From an uncultured Eubacteriales bacterium (GTDB lineage: Bacteria > Bacillota > Clostridia > Monoglobales > Monoglobaceae), in assembly GCA_905198865.1 (NCBI GenBank), contig CAJKEB010000050.1:1-13253 (forward strand): a stretch of DNA of 13,253 nucleotides. The letters run 5' to 3'. Positions 7,248-13,253 of the stretch are shown here, piece by piece. Each line of letters begins with the position of its first letter. Positions within the stretch are counted from its first letter, which is position 1. The notes under the pieces are model-generated. The model did not search any database and was not told where the DNA came from. It was given only the letters and a program-made list of their open reading frames with translations. The position numbers and the translations under genes were made by a program.

Positions 7248-7446
7248 TATGTTTTTCTGAATTTTTTATGAATTTTTATGCTTTAAGGCTTCAGCGATAT
7301 AAAAGGTACAGGCGTTTTATCAGATATTATCTGTTTCAGCTTAGCATGCGATAGCAACAGAGCCGTGCTTTGGCCTTGCAGTCACATTAACCAAATCTCT
7401 ACGACGGACATACGCTTTTTTTGTTAACTAATTTCCCGCAAAGCGA
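7248..7446. other. Divergent intergenic region with no recognised gene
   Basis: About 200 bp between the hrcA and adhE promoters. No ORF with a ribosome binding site, no RNA gene and no terminator was found. It holds a small palindrome CAGATA-T-TATCTG (around 7321-7333) and, at 7421-7427, TTGTTAA, an isolated half of a Rex-type operator. Confidence 0.6.
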
Positions 7447-7464
7447 TTGACAAATTTTTAACAA
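7447..7464 (+). promoter_or_regulatory. Candidate Rex operator 1 (over -35 of adhE)
   Basis: TTGACAA-ATTT-TTAACAA fits the clostridial Rex pattern TTGTTAA-N4-TTAACAA at 12 of 14 fixed positions; the two differences make the left arm double as the -35 box TTGACA. Rex senses NADH/NAD+ and represses fermentative genes such as adhE. No rex gene is in the window. Assigned from sequence match and target gene. Confidence 0.7.
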
Positions 7465-7475
7465 GCGTGTATAAT
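7447..7475 (+). promoter_or_regulatory. adhE promoter
   Basis: TTGACA (7447-7452), 17 bp, TATAAT (7470-7475) is a full consensus SigA promoter. The predicted start is near 7482, giving a leader of about 150 nt before the adhE ATG. So strong a core promoter fits a gene controlled mainly by repression. Confidence 0.92.
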
Positions 7476-7487
7476 AGCATCAAGAGA

Positions 7488-7505
7488 TTGATAAAAATTT
7501 AACAA
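7488..7505 (+). promoter_or_regulatory. Candidate Rex operator 2 (just after adhE start)
   Basis: TTGATAA-AAAT-TTAACAA matches TTGTTAA-N4-TTAACAA at 13 of 14 fixed positions. It lies about +7 to +24 relative to the predicted start. Its centre is 41 bp from that of operator 1, close to four helical turns, so two Rex dimers would sit on the same face and bracket the promoter. Confidence 0.75.
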
Positions 7506-7519
7506 ATAATTTTGTTAAA
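7498..7519 (+). other. 9-bp hairpin inside the adhE leader
   Basis: TTTAACAAA-TAAT-TTTGTTAAA is a perfect 9-bp inverted repeat sharing half of Rex operator 2. The half-site order is opposite to a Rex operator, so it is read as an RNA hairpin nested in the larger leader stem, or as an incidental result of clustered TTAACAA half-sites. Confidence 0.5.
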
Positions 7520-7633
7520 AATGTTCTAAATATCTTACAAAGGTTTAACAGAGAATAGACATAAAATCTCTTGATAATAAAATTAATTAGTAATATAATA
7601 AAAACCAAATACAACCGAGAGGAGATATTTCTT

Positions 7634-10225
7634 ATGGTAAGTACAATTGAAGAACTGGAACTGGAGCTTAAGAAAGTCAGAAAAGCCCAGCAGGAGTTTG
7701 CCAAGTTTACACAGGAGCAGGTAGATGCGATTTTCAAAGCTGCCGCTATTGCTGCGAACAAGCAGAGAATTCCGCTCGCAAAGCAGGCGGTTGCAGAGAC
7801 AGGCATGGGCATTGTTGAGGATAAGGTAATCAAGAACAACTATGCCGCTGAGCATATCTACAATAAATATAAAAATGTTAAGACCTGCGGCGTTCTTGAA
7901 GAAGACACCGCATACGGAACAAAGAAGATAGCAGAGCCTATCGGCGTTATCGCTGCCGTTATTCCGACAACCAACCCGACATCAACAGCTATTTTCAAGA
8001 CACTTATTTCACTCAAGACAAGAAACGGTATTATCATCAGTCCTCACCCGAGAGCAAAGCAATGCACAATTGACGCTGCAAAGATAGTATACGAGGCAGC
8101 TGTCAAGGCGGGCGCACCGGAAGGAATTATTTCATGGATTGACGTTCCGTCGCTTGAGCTTACAAATATGCTTATGAAGGAAGCGGACACAATCCTTGCG
8201 ACAGGAGGACCGGGCATGGTTAAGGCGGCATATTCGTCAGGCAAGCCGGCGCTCGGCGTTGGTGCAGGCAACACACCTGCAATCATTGACGACACTGCTG
8301 ATATTCTTCTCGCAGTTAGCTCGATTATACATTCAAAGACATTTGATAACGGTATGATTTGTGCTTCCGAGCAATCAGTTATCATTCTTGACTCTGTATA
8401 TGACAAAGTAAAGAAGGAGTTCGAGGACAGAGGCTGCTATATTTTAAAGAGTGACGAGATTGATAAGGTCAGAAAGACCATTTTGATAAACGGCGCACTC
8501 AACTCAAAGATTGTTGGTCAGTCGGCGCACACTATTGCAAGTCTTGCCGGTGTTGACGTGCCGGAAAACGCAAAAATCCTTATCGGTGAAGTCGAGAGCG
8601 TTGATATAAGCGAGGAATTCGCACACGAGAAGCTCTCACCGGTTCTGGCTATGTACAGAGCAAAGGATTTTGATGACGCAATCGCAAAGGCTGAGCAGCT
8701 CATTGCAGATGGCGGTTACGGACATACCTCAAGCGTTTACCTGAACACAGTGACCGAAAAGGAAAAGCTTGACAAGTTCAGCGCTGCTATGAAGACCTGC
8801 CGCATCCTGGTCAACACTCCGTCTTCACACGGCGGTATCGGTGACCTTTACAACTTCAAGCTTGCTCCGTCACTGACGCTTGGCTGCGGTTCATGGGGTG
8901 GAAACTCGGTATCTGAAAACGTGGGCGTAAAGCACCTGATTAATATAAAGACTGTTGCTGAGAGGAGAGAGAATATGCTGTGGTTCAGAGCACCCGAAAA
9001 GGTATACTTTAAGAAAGGATGTCTGCCGGTTGCGCTTGATGAACTCGGTGTTATGGGCAAGAAGAAGGCATTTATCGTAACAGATACCTTCCTCTATCAG
9101 AACGGCTATACTGACCCAATTACAAACAAGCTTGACGAATTGGGTATCAAGTATTCGGTATTCTCAAATGTTGCACCTGACCCGACTCTTGAATGTGCAA
9201 TCGAGGGCGCAAAGGCAATGACGGCGTTTGAGCCTGACTGCATCATCGCTGTCGGCGGCGGCAGCGCAATGGACGCCGGTAAGATTATGTGGGTTCTCTA
9301 TGAGCATCCGGACGCTGACTTCATGGATATGGCAATGAGATTTATCGATATCCGTAAGAGAGTTTATACCTTCCCGAAGATGGGCGAAAAGGCAATGTTT
9401 GTTGCAGTTCCGACATCAGCCGGTACAGGTTCTGAGGTTACACCGTTCGCCGTAATCACAGACGGCGAGTCCGGCGTAAAATATCCGCTTGCCGACTACG
9501 AACTCATGCCGAACATGGCAATCGTTGACGCAGACATGATGATGAACGCTCCTAAAGGCCTCACAAGCGCTTCGGGTATTGACGCTGTTTCGCATGCGCT
9601 TGAAGCCTACGCTTCGGTTATGGCGACTGATTATACAGACGGCATTGCGCTGCGCAGCCTTAAGATGATATTCGAATATCTCCCGAGAGCATACGACAAC
9701 GGCCCGAATGATCCGGTTGCACGCGAGAAAATGGCTAACGCCGCTACAATGGCAGGTATGGCATTTGCCAACGCGTTCCTCGGCGTATGTCACTCAATGG
9801 CGCACAAGCTCGGCGCATTCCACCACTTGCCGCACGGTGTTGCAAATGCGCTTATGCTTGAGGAAGTCCTGAGATTTAACGCAAGCGAGGTTCCGGCTAA
9901 GATGGGTACATTCTCACAGTACGACCATCCGCACACTCTGGCAAGATATGCCGAAGTTGCCGACTATCTGGGTCTCGGCGGTAAGACCGATGAGGAGAAG
10001 CTCGAAAACCTGATTAAGGCAGTTAACGACCTTAAAGAGAAAATCGGAATTAAAAAGACCATTAAGGATTACGGCATTGATGAGAAGTACTTCTTAGATA
10101 CACTCGACGATATGGTTGAGCAGGCGTTTGACGACCAGTGCACAGGCGCAAACCCGAGATATCCGCTCATGAAAGAAATCAAGGAAATGTATCTGAGAGC
10201 ATATTACGGCAACGCAGAGAAATAA
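7634..10225 (+). CDS. adhE: Bifunctional aldehyde-alcohol dehydrogenase AdhE
   Basis: AdhE reduces acetyl-CoA to acetaldehyde and then to ethanol with two NADH, regenerating NAD+ in fermentation; family members assemble into cytoplasmic spirosome filaments. The 863-residue protein is full length. The N-terminal CoA-acylating aldehyde dehydrogenase domain (about 1-440) has PTTNPTSTAIFK (111-122) and catalytic Cys243 in GMICASEQS. The C-terminal iron alcohol dehydrogenase domain (about 450-863) has GGGSAMDAGK (541-550), PTSAGTGSEVTPF (593-605) and the metal ligands Asp650, His654, His720 and His734. The ATG at 7634 is chosen for AGAGGAG 9 nt upstream; the frame is open further upstream to 7571, but no ribosome binding site supports that. 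Regulation is expected through the Rex-like operators. A phosphotransferase gene follows after 24 bp. Confidence 0.97.
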   Translation: MVSTIEELELELKKVRKAQQEFAKFTQEQVDAIFKAAAIAANKQRIPLAKQAVAETGMGIVEDKVIKNNYAAEHIYNKYKNVKTCGVLEEDTAYGTKKIAEPIGVIAAVIPTTNPTSTAIFKTLISLKTRNGIIISPHPRAKQCTIDAAKIVYEAAVKAGAPEGIISWIDVPSLELTNMLMKEADTILATGGPGMVKAAYSSGKPALGVGAGNTPAIIDDTADILLAVSSIIHSKTFDNGMICASEQSVIILDSVYDKVKKEFEDRGCYILKSDEIDKVRKTILINGALNSKIVGQSAHTIASLAGVDVPENAKILIGEVESVDISEEFAHEKLSPVLAMYRAKDFDDAIAKAEQLIADGGYGHTSSVYLNTVTEKEKLDKFSAAMKTCRILVNTPSSHGGIGDLYNFKLAPSLTLGCGSWGGNSVSENVGVKHLINIKTVAERRENMLWFRAPEKVYFKKGCLPVALDELGVMGKKKAFIVTDTFLYQNGYTDPITNKLDELGIKYSVFSNVAPDPTLECAIEGAKAMTAFEPDCIIAVGGGSAMDAGKIMWVLYEHPDADFMDMAMRFIDIRKRVYTFPKMGEKAMFVAVPTSAGTGSEVTPFAVITDGESGVKYPLADYELMPNMAIVDADMMMNAPKGLTSASGIDAVSHALEAYASVMATDYTDGIALRSLKMIFEYLPRAYDNGPNDPVAREKMANAATMAGMAFANAFLGVCHSMAHKLGAFHHLPHGVANALMLEEVLRFNASEVPAKMGTFSQYDHPHTLARYAEVADYLGLGGKTDEEKLENLIKAVNDLKEKIGIKKTIKDYGIDEKYFLDTLDDMVEQAFDDQCTGANPRYPLMKEIKEMYLRAYYGNAEK

Positions 10226-10249
10226 AAACATAAAAAGGAGCAATGACTT

Positions 10250-10999
10250 ATGAAATATGAAAAAATCCTCGCCGAGAGACCAAACAAAGCGATATACAAG
10301 GACGGTAAAAACGCGCTTAAGGTATTTGATTCCGACTTTTCAAAGGCAGATATTCTGAACGAGGCGCTTAATCAGGCAAGAGTTGAGGAAACAGGGCTTA
10401 ATATTCCCGCTCTTAATGAGGTTACAACAGTTGACGGTCAGTGGGTTATCTCTACTGAATTCATCGAGGGCAAAACTCTTGCACAGCTCATGCAGGAGAA
10501 CCCCGACAAGGAGGACGAATACCTCAACCTGTTTGTTGACCTTCAGATAAGAATGAACAAGGAGACTGTTCCGCTTCTTAACAAGCTCAAGGACAAGATG
10601 AACAGAAAAATCAGCGAGTCAAGCTATGACGCAACAACAAGATACGAGCTTCACACACGTCTTGAGAGTATGCCCAAGCACACAAAGCTCTGTCACGGCG
10701 ACTTTAACCCGAGTAATATAATCATCACAAGCGATGGTACGCCGTACATTCTTGACTGGTCACATGCAACACAGGGCAACGCCAGCGCTGACGCAGCAAG
10801 AACATACCTCCTCTTCTGCCTTGACGGCAAAGAGGAACTTGCAAACAAGTATCTTGACCTGTTCTGCCAAAAGAGCGATACCGCAAAGCAATACGTCCAG
10901 AAATGGATGCCTATCGTTGCCGCTTCGCAGTCCGTAAAGGGCAAGCCTGAAGAAAAAGAATTTCTCGATAGATGGGTTAACGTAGTTGAGTACGAATAA
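10250..10999 (+). CDS. APH-family small-molecule phosphotransferase
   Basis: This 249-residue protein has the aminoglycoside/choline-kinase (APH) fold. The catalytic loop CHGDFNPSN (148-156) gives the base Asp151 and the metal-binding Asn156, and ILDWSHA (167-173) supplies the second metal ligand, Asp169. The N-lobe is short, with Lys24 in NALKVF as the likely ATP-contacting lysine. The substrate cannot be told from sequence; such proteins phosphorylate sugars, choline-like compounds or antibiotics, and nothing here points to resistance. AAGGAG lies 9 nt before the ATG. Only 24 bp separate it from adhE and no promoter or terminator lies between, so it is co-transcribed and probably Rex-controlled too, ending at the terminator at 11021. 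Confidence 0.85.
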   Translation: MKYEKILAERPNKAIYKDGKNALKVFDSDFSKADILNEALNQARVEETGLNIPALNEVTTVDGQWVISTEFIEGKTLAQLMQENPDKEDEYLNLFVDLQIRMNKETVPLLNKLKDKMNRKISESSYDATTRYELHTRLESMPKHTKLCHGDFNPSNIIITSDGTPYILDWSHATQGNASADAARTYLLFCLDGKEELANKYLDLFCQKSDTAKQYVQKWMPIVAASQSVKGKPEEKEFLDRWVNVVEYE

Positions 11000-11020
11000 A
11001 TTACAATATTATATCAATAC

Positions 11021-11057
11021 AAAAAGCTATTCCGAATTATAACGGGATAGCTTTTTT
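11021..11057 (+). terminator. Intrinsic terminator of the adhE-phosphotransferase operon
   Basis: A 14-bp stem (arms 11021-11034 and 11043-11056, one G-T pair) with an 8-nt loop ends in six T residues, 21 bp after the stop codon. The A-run on the left arm would let it work on the other strand as well. Confidence 0.93.
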
Positions 11058-11252
11058 GTAATCTGTAATTATTTCACACAACGCAATTTTTCAGTAATGC
11101 TGTTACAAGTTTCTCAAGCCCACGTTTTGATTTAACGAATTTTTGTTTAATATCTATTTTTTCATAAAATTGGGAACTTTTTATGTTAAAATTAATCTAA
11201 TATAGCATAGGTGAATTTTTTATACATACAAATTAATTTATTGGAGGTTGTC

Positions 11253-13220
11253 ATGATGAAGAAAAACAAAAAGCAATCGGGCTGTATATTCTTCTCTGAA
11301 TCTTCCGGATTAATTAAGACCTTGCAAGCAATGACCGCTGCGGCTGTTTTGACCGCAGCAGTTGCTTTGCCTGTATGTGCCGGGAGTTTTCCGGATTGTG
11401 AAATTTTCCAAAACCAATCGCTTATCACAGCGGCAGACAGGCTTTCGGACAGCAATATCTTCACCGGTTATCCCGACGGCAGCTTCAAGCCCTTTGAGAG
11501 CATGAGCCGTGCCGAAATGGCTGCTATCCTCGGAAGAGTAATATCAGGTACCGCAGCCGTCACTGATGACACGGGTTTCCCTGATGTTGACAGCACATGC
11601 TTCGCCTCAGGTTATATAAAGACGCTGCATGAGAAAAATCTGATAAACGGTACAGACGGCGGATTATTTGACCCTGACGGCTTCGTGACATATAACGAAT
11701 TTGTTAAGTCAGTCGTTATGCTTATTGAGAACTATTACGGCGCGGGTATCTCACATAATTATCCGGACGGATATATTAATGCGGCCGAGAAATACTCTGT
11801 TTTTGACGGAGCTGCGGACTTTGTCGGCAGTGCAATAATTCCGCGCGGCGAAGCGGCGATAATCTTAAGCAACACCCTTGATGTTCCGTTGGTCGAATCA
11901 GTAAATCCTGCAACAGGCGAGGTTATACAGCGTGACGGCAAGGACGGCAGGGCATACGAAACACCGGCTTCTGTTTTCGGAATAGCTCCGGCGCCTACGT
12001 CAGCACCGACTGTGACACAAGCACCCACGTCAGGTGTAAACGACTTTGCAATGAAAATGAATAATCAAATGGACAGCAGCGAGAACTATATGTTTTCTCC
12101 GCTGTCAATCAAAATGGCACTCGCCATGACCGCAAACGGCAGCGCGGACAAAACCAAATCGGAAATGCTTGCAGCTCTCGGCATTGATAACCTTGACGAA
12201 TACAATAAAACCGCAAAAGCTCTTATCGAAAGCTATAATTCGTTTGATTTTGATTACCAAACATATAACGAGCTGACCGATAAAGTAAACAGCGGCGAAG
12301 CCTCGGAGGAAGAACGTCAAAAATGGCGTGAGATGGATTCAGAGTTTATTTCAAACGAAAAGGCTTATCTCAGTATTGCGAATTCAATCTGGGTGAATAA
12401 AGAATACAAAAATGAGTATGGCTACAAACCCTCATTCAAGCCTGATTTTGAAAATATAATCAAGGATAGCTACGGCGGCACAAGTGAGGTTGTAGACAAC
12501 TCAGACGCTGTTGAAAGAATAAACAAATGGACGTCGGATAAGACAAACGGAAAAATAACGGAAATCATTGCTGATTCCAACTTTCTTGCGGCGCTTGTCA
12601 ATGCGGTTTATTTCAACGGAAAATGGGAAAGCGAATTTCCTGAGTACGCAACCAAGCCGGACACCTTCAATAATGCCGACGGAACAACAGCGCAAACCGA
12701 CTTTATGAACGCCTTGCGTTATCTCGGCTACTACGCCGACCATAGCGTCCAGATGATAAAACTTCCGTACAAAGGCGGAAATACTGCAATGTATATCTCG
12801 ATAGATGACGGAAATATTTCGGGCTATGATACATATTTTGACCGTCTTGAGGATACTTATGTTAATATATCCATGCCGAAGTTCAGGATTGAATACAGCA
12901 AGGAGCTGAACGACCTGCTCGAAAGGCTTGGAATGGAGCGTGCATTCAGCGCAGCTGCCGCACAGTTCCCGAATATCTGCGATGGAATACCCGACGGAGA
13001 AAATATTTATATAGATAAGGTACTGCACAAGACCTACATTGACGTTGACGAAGAAGGTACCGAAGCCGCGGCGGTAACGGCAGTGATTATGGCAGGCAAC
13101 GGTTTAAGCATCACTCCGCCGGATCCTATAGAATTCAAAGCCGATAAGCCGTTCACGTTTATTATCCGTGACGAAAGCAGCGGCGAGATAATTTTCATGG
13201 GCAGACTGGCACAGATGTAG
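11253..13220 (+). CDS. Secreted S-layer-homology (SLH) serpin, predicted cell-surface protease inhibitor
   Basis: A 655-residue exported protein. A signal peptide (basic MMKKNKK, hydrophobic stretch about 26-43, likely cut near VCAG) is followed by three SLH repeats (about 57-98, 108-160, 170-212) that would bind cell-wall polymer, a Pro/Thr/Ala linker (about 245-260), and a serpin domain (about 262-655). Serpin hallmarks are NYMFSPLSIKMALAMTANGS (278-297), NAVYFNGKWESEF (450-462), VLHKTYIDVDEEGTEAAA (590-607) and the C-terminal KPFTFIIRD...GEIIFMGRL. The hinge EEGTEAAAVT fits the inhibitory consensus (Gly at P15, Thr at P14, small residues P12-P10). An acidic/basic insertion (about 335-370) interrupts the early helical region. 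GGAGG lies 5 nt before the ATG at 11253 and 8 nt before the alternative ATG at 11256. The gene stands alone after a terminator; its upstream region is A/T-rich with no convincing promoter. The target protease is unknown. Confidence 0.9.
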   Translation: MMKKNKKQSGCIFFSESSGLIKTLQAMTAAAVLTAAVALPVCAGSFPDCEIFQNQSLITAADRLSDSNIFTGYPDGSFKPFESMSRAEMAAILGRVISGTAAVTDDTGFPDVDSTCFASGYIKTLHEKNLINGTDGGLFDPDGFVTYNEFVKSVVMLIENYYGAGISHNYPDGYINAAEKYSVFDGAADFVGSAIIPRGEAAIILSNTLDVPLVESVNPATGEVIQRDGKDGRAYETPASVFGIAPAPTSAPTVTQAPTSGVNDFAMKMNNQMDSSENYMFSPLSIKMALAMTANGSADKTKSEMLAALGIDNLDEYNKTAKALIESYNSFDFDYQTYNELTDKVNSGEASEEERQKWREMDSEFISNEKAYLSIANSIWVNKEYKNEYGYKPSFKPDFENIIKDSYGGTSEVVDNSDAVERINKWTSDKTNGKITEIIADSNFLAALVNAVYFNGKWESEFPEYATKPDTFNNADGTTAQTDFMNALRYLGYYADHSVQMIKLPYKGGNTAMYISIDDGNISGYDTYFDRLEDTYVNISMPKFRIEYSKELNDLLERLGMERAFSAAAAQFPNICDGIPDGENIYIDKVLHKTYIDVDEEGTEAAAVTAVIMAGNGLSITPPDPIEFKADKPFTFIIRDESSGEIIFMGRLAQM

Positions 13221-13235
13221 AAAAATTATAGTTTG

Positions 13236-13253
13236 TACGCCCCCTCAGTCGCC
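13236..13253. repeat. Possible start of another intergenic repeat
   Basis: GCCCCCTCAGTCGCC at the window edge is GC-rich, unlike the A/T-rich bases just after the serpin stop, and resembles the start of the short structured intergenic repeats seen elsewhere in the window. It is cut by the window end, so this is a weak call. Confidence 0.25.

Larger units (their letters stand above)
7479..7575 (+). other. adhE leader closed by an 11-bp long-range stem
   Basis: ATCAAGAGATT (7479-7489) and AATCTCTTGAT (7565-7575) are perfect reverse complements 75 nt apart. The left arm starts at or just before the predicted transcription start, so the 5-prime end of the adhE mRNA could be held in a duplex, with the ribosome binding site (7618-7624) left free downstream. 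This could stabilise the message or give a double-strand nuclease site (inference). Confidence 0.55.

Noticed and set aside
7499..7518. TTAACAA-N6-TTGTTAA as a Rex operator
   Set aside because: The half-sites face the wrong way compared with TTGTTAA-N4-TTAACAA; kept only as a hairpin.
7571..7633. Upstream TTG start adding 21 residues to AdhE
   Set aside because: It has no ribosome binding site and lies in the leader stem; the ATG at 7634 has a good site and gives the usual AdhE N-terminus.
10250..10999. Aminoglycoside resistance gene
   Set aside because: It has APH-fold motifs only; the chromosomal operon context with adhE and lack of mobile-element signs do not support resistance.
11211..11252. 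GTG start at 11211 for the serpin gene
   Set aside because: No ribosome binding site upstream, while GGAGG lies in front of the ATG pair at 11253/11256, which also gives a proper signal peptide.
12501..13028. Minus-strand 175-residue ORF inside the serpin gene
   Set aside because: Antisense shadow of a well-supported coding sequence; no ribosome binding site or domain.

Overview
The window looks like chromosomal DNA from a Clostridia-class Firmicute, probably an anaerobic fermenter of the Oscillospirales/Eubacteriales type. Four things point there: the HrcA/CIRCE-controlled order hrcA-grpE-dnaK-dnaJ followed by prmA; a DnaK lacking the extra N-terminal ATPase-domain segment of Gram-negative DnaK; a bifunctional AdhE with operators close to the clostridial Rex consensus; and an S-layer-homology surface protein. 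The exact genus cannot be read from the sequence.

The minus-strand half (about 124-7247) is one heat-shock transcription block. A consensus promoter (7219-7247) and a perfect CIRCE operator (7188-7214) lie in front of hrcA, then grpE, dnaK, dnaJ, prmA and a DUF421/YetF-type membrane protein. HrcA would repress the block; GrpE, DnaK and DnaJ form the Hsp70 machine. The gaps carry extra elements: a palindromic repeat and a possible internal promoter between grpE and dnaK, a strong hairpin between dnaK and dnaJ, and a 310-bp repeat mosaic between dnaJ and prmA that ends in a terminator-like hairpin touching the prmA ribosome binding site.

The plus-strand half starts from a divergent control region (7248-7633). 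A consensus promoter drives adhE, with two Rex-like operators placed symmetrically around it (one over the -35/spacer, one just after the start). The roughly 150-nt leader can close on itself through an 11-bp stem. adhE (acetyl-CoA to acetaldehyde to ethanol) is followed after 24 bp by a small APH-fold phosphotransferase and a clear terminator.

The last gene (11253-13220) is the most unusual. It encodes a secreted protein with a signal peptide, three SLH repeats, a Pro/Thr linker and a complete serpin with an inhibitory-type hinge: in effect a protease inhibitor tethered to the cell surface. Dispersed short repeats (the GGGCGGATA palindrome; the CGAACC hairpin repeat with a compensatory base change; the 43-bp hairpin repeat) occupy intergenic spaces on the heat-shock side.
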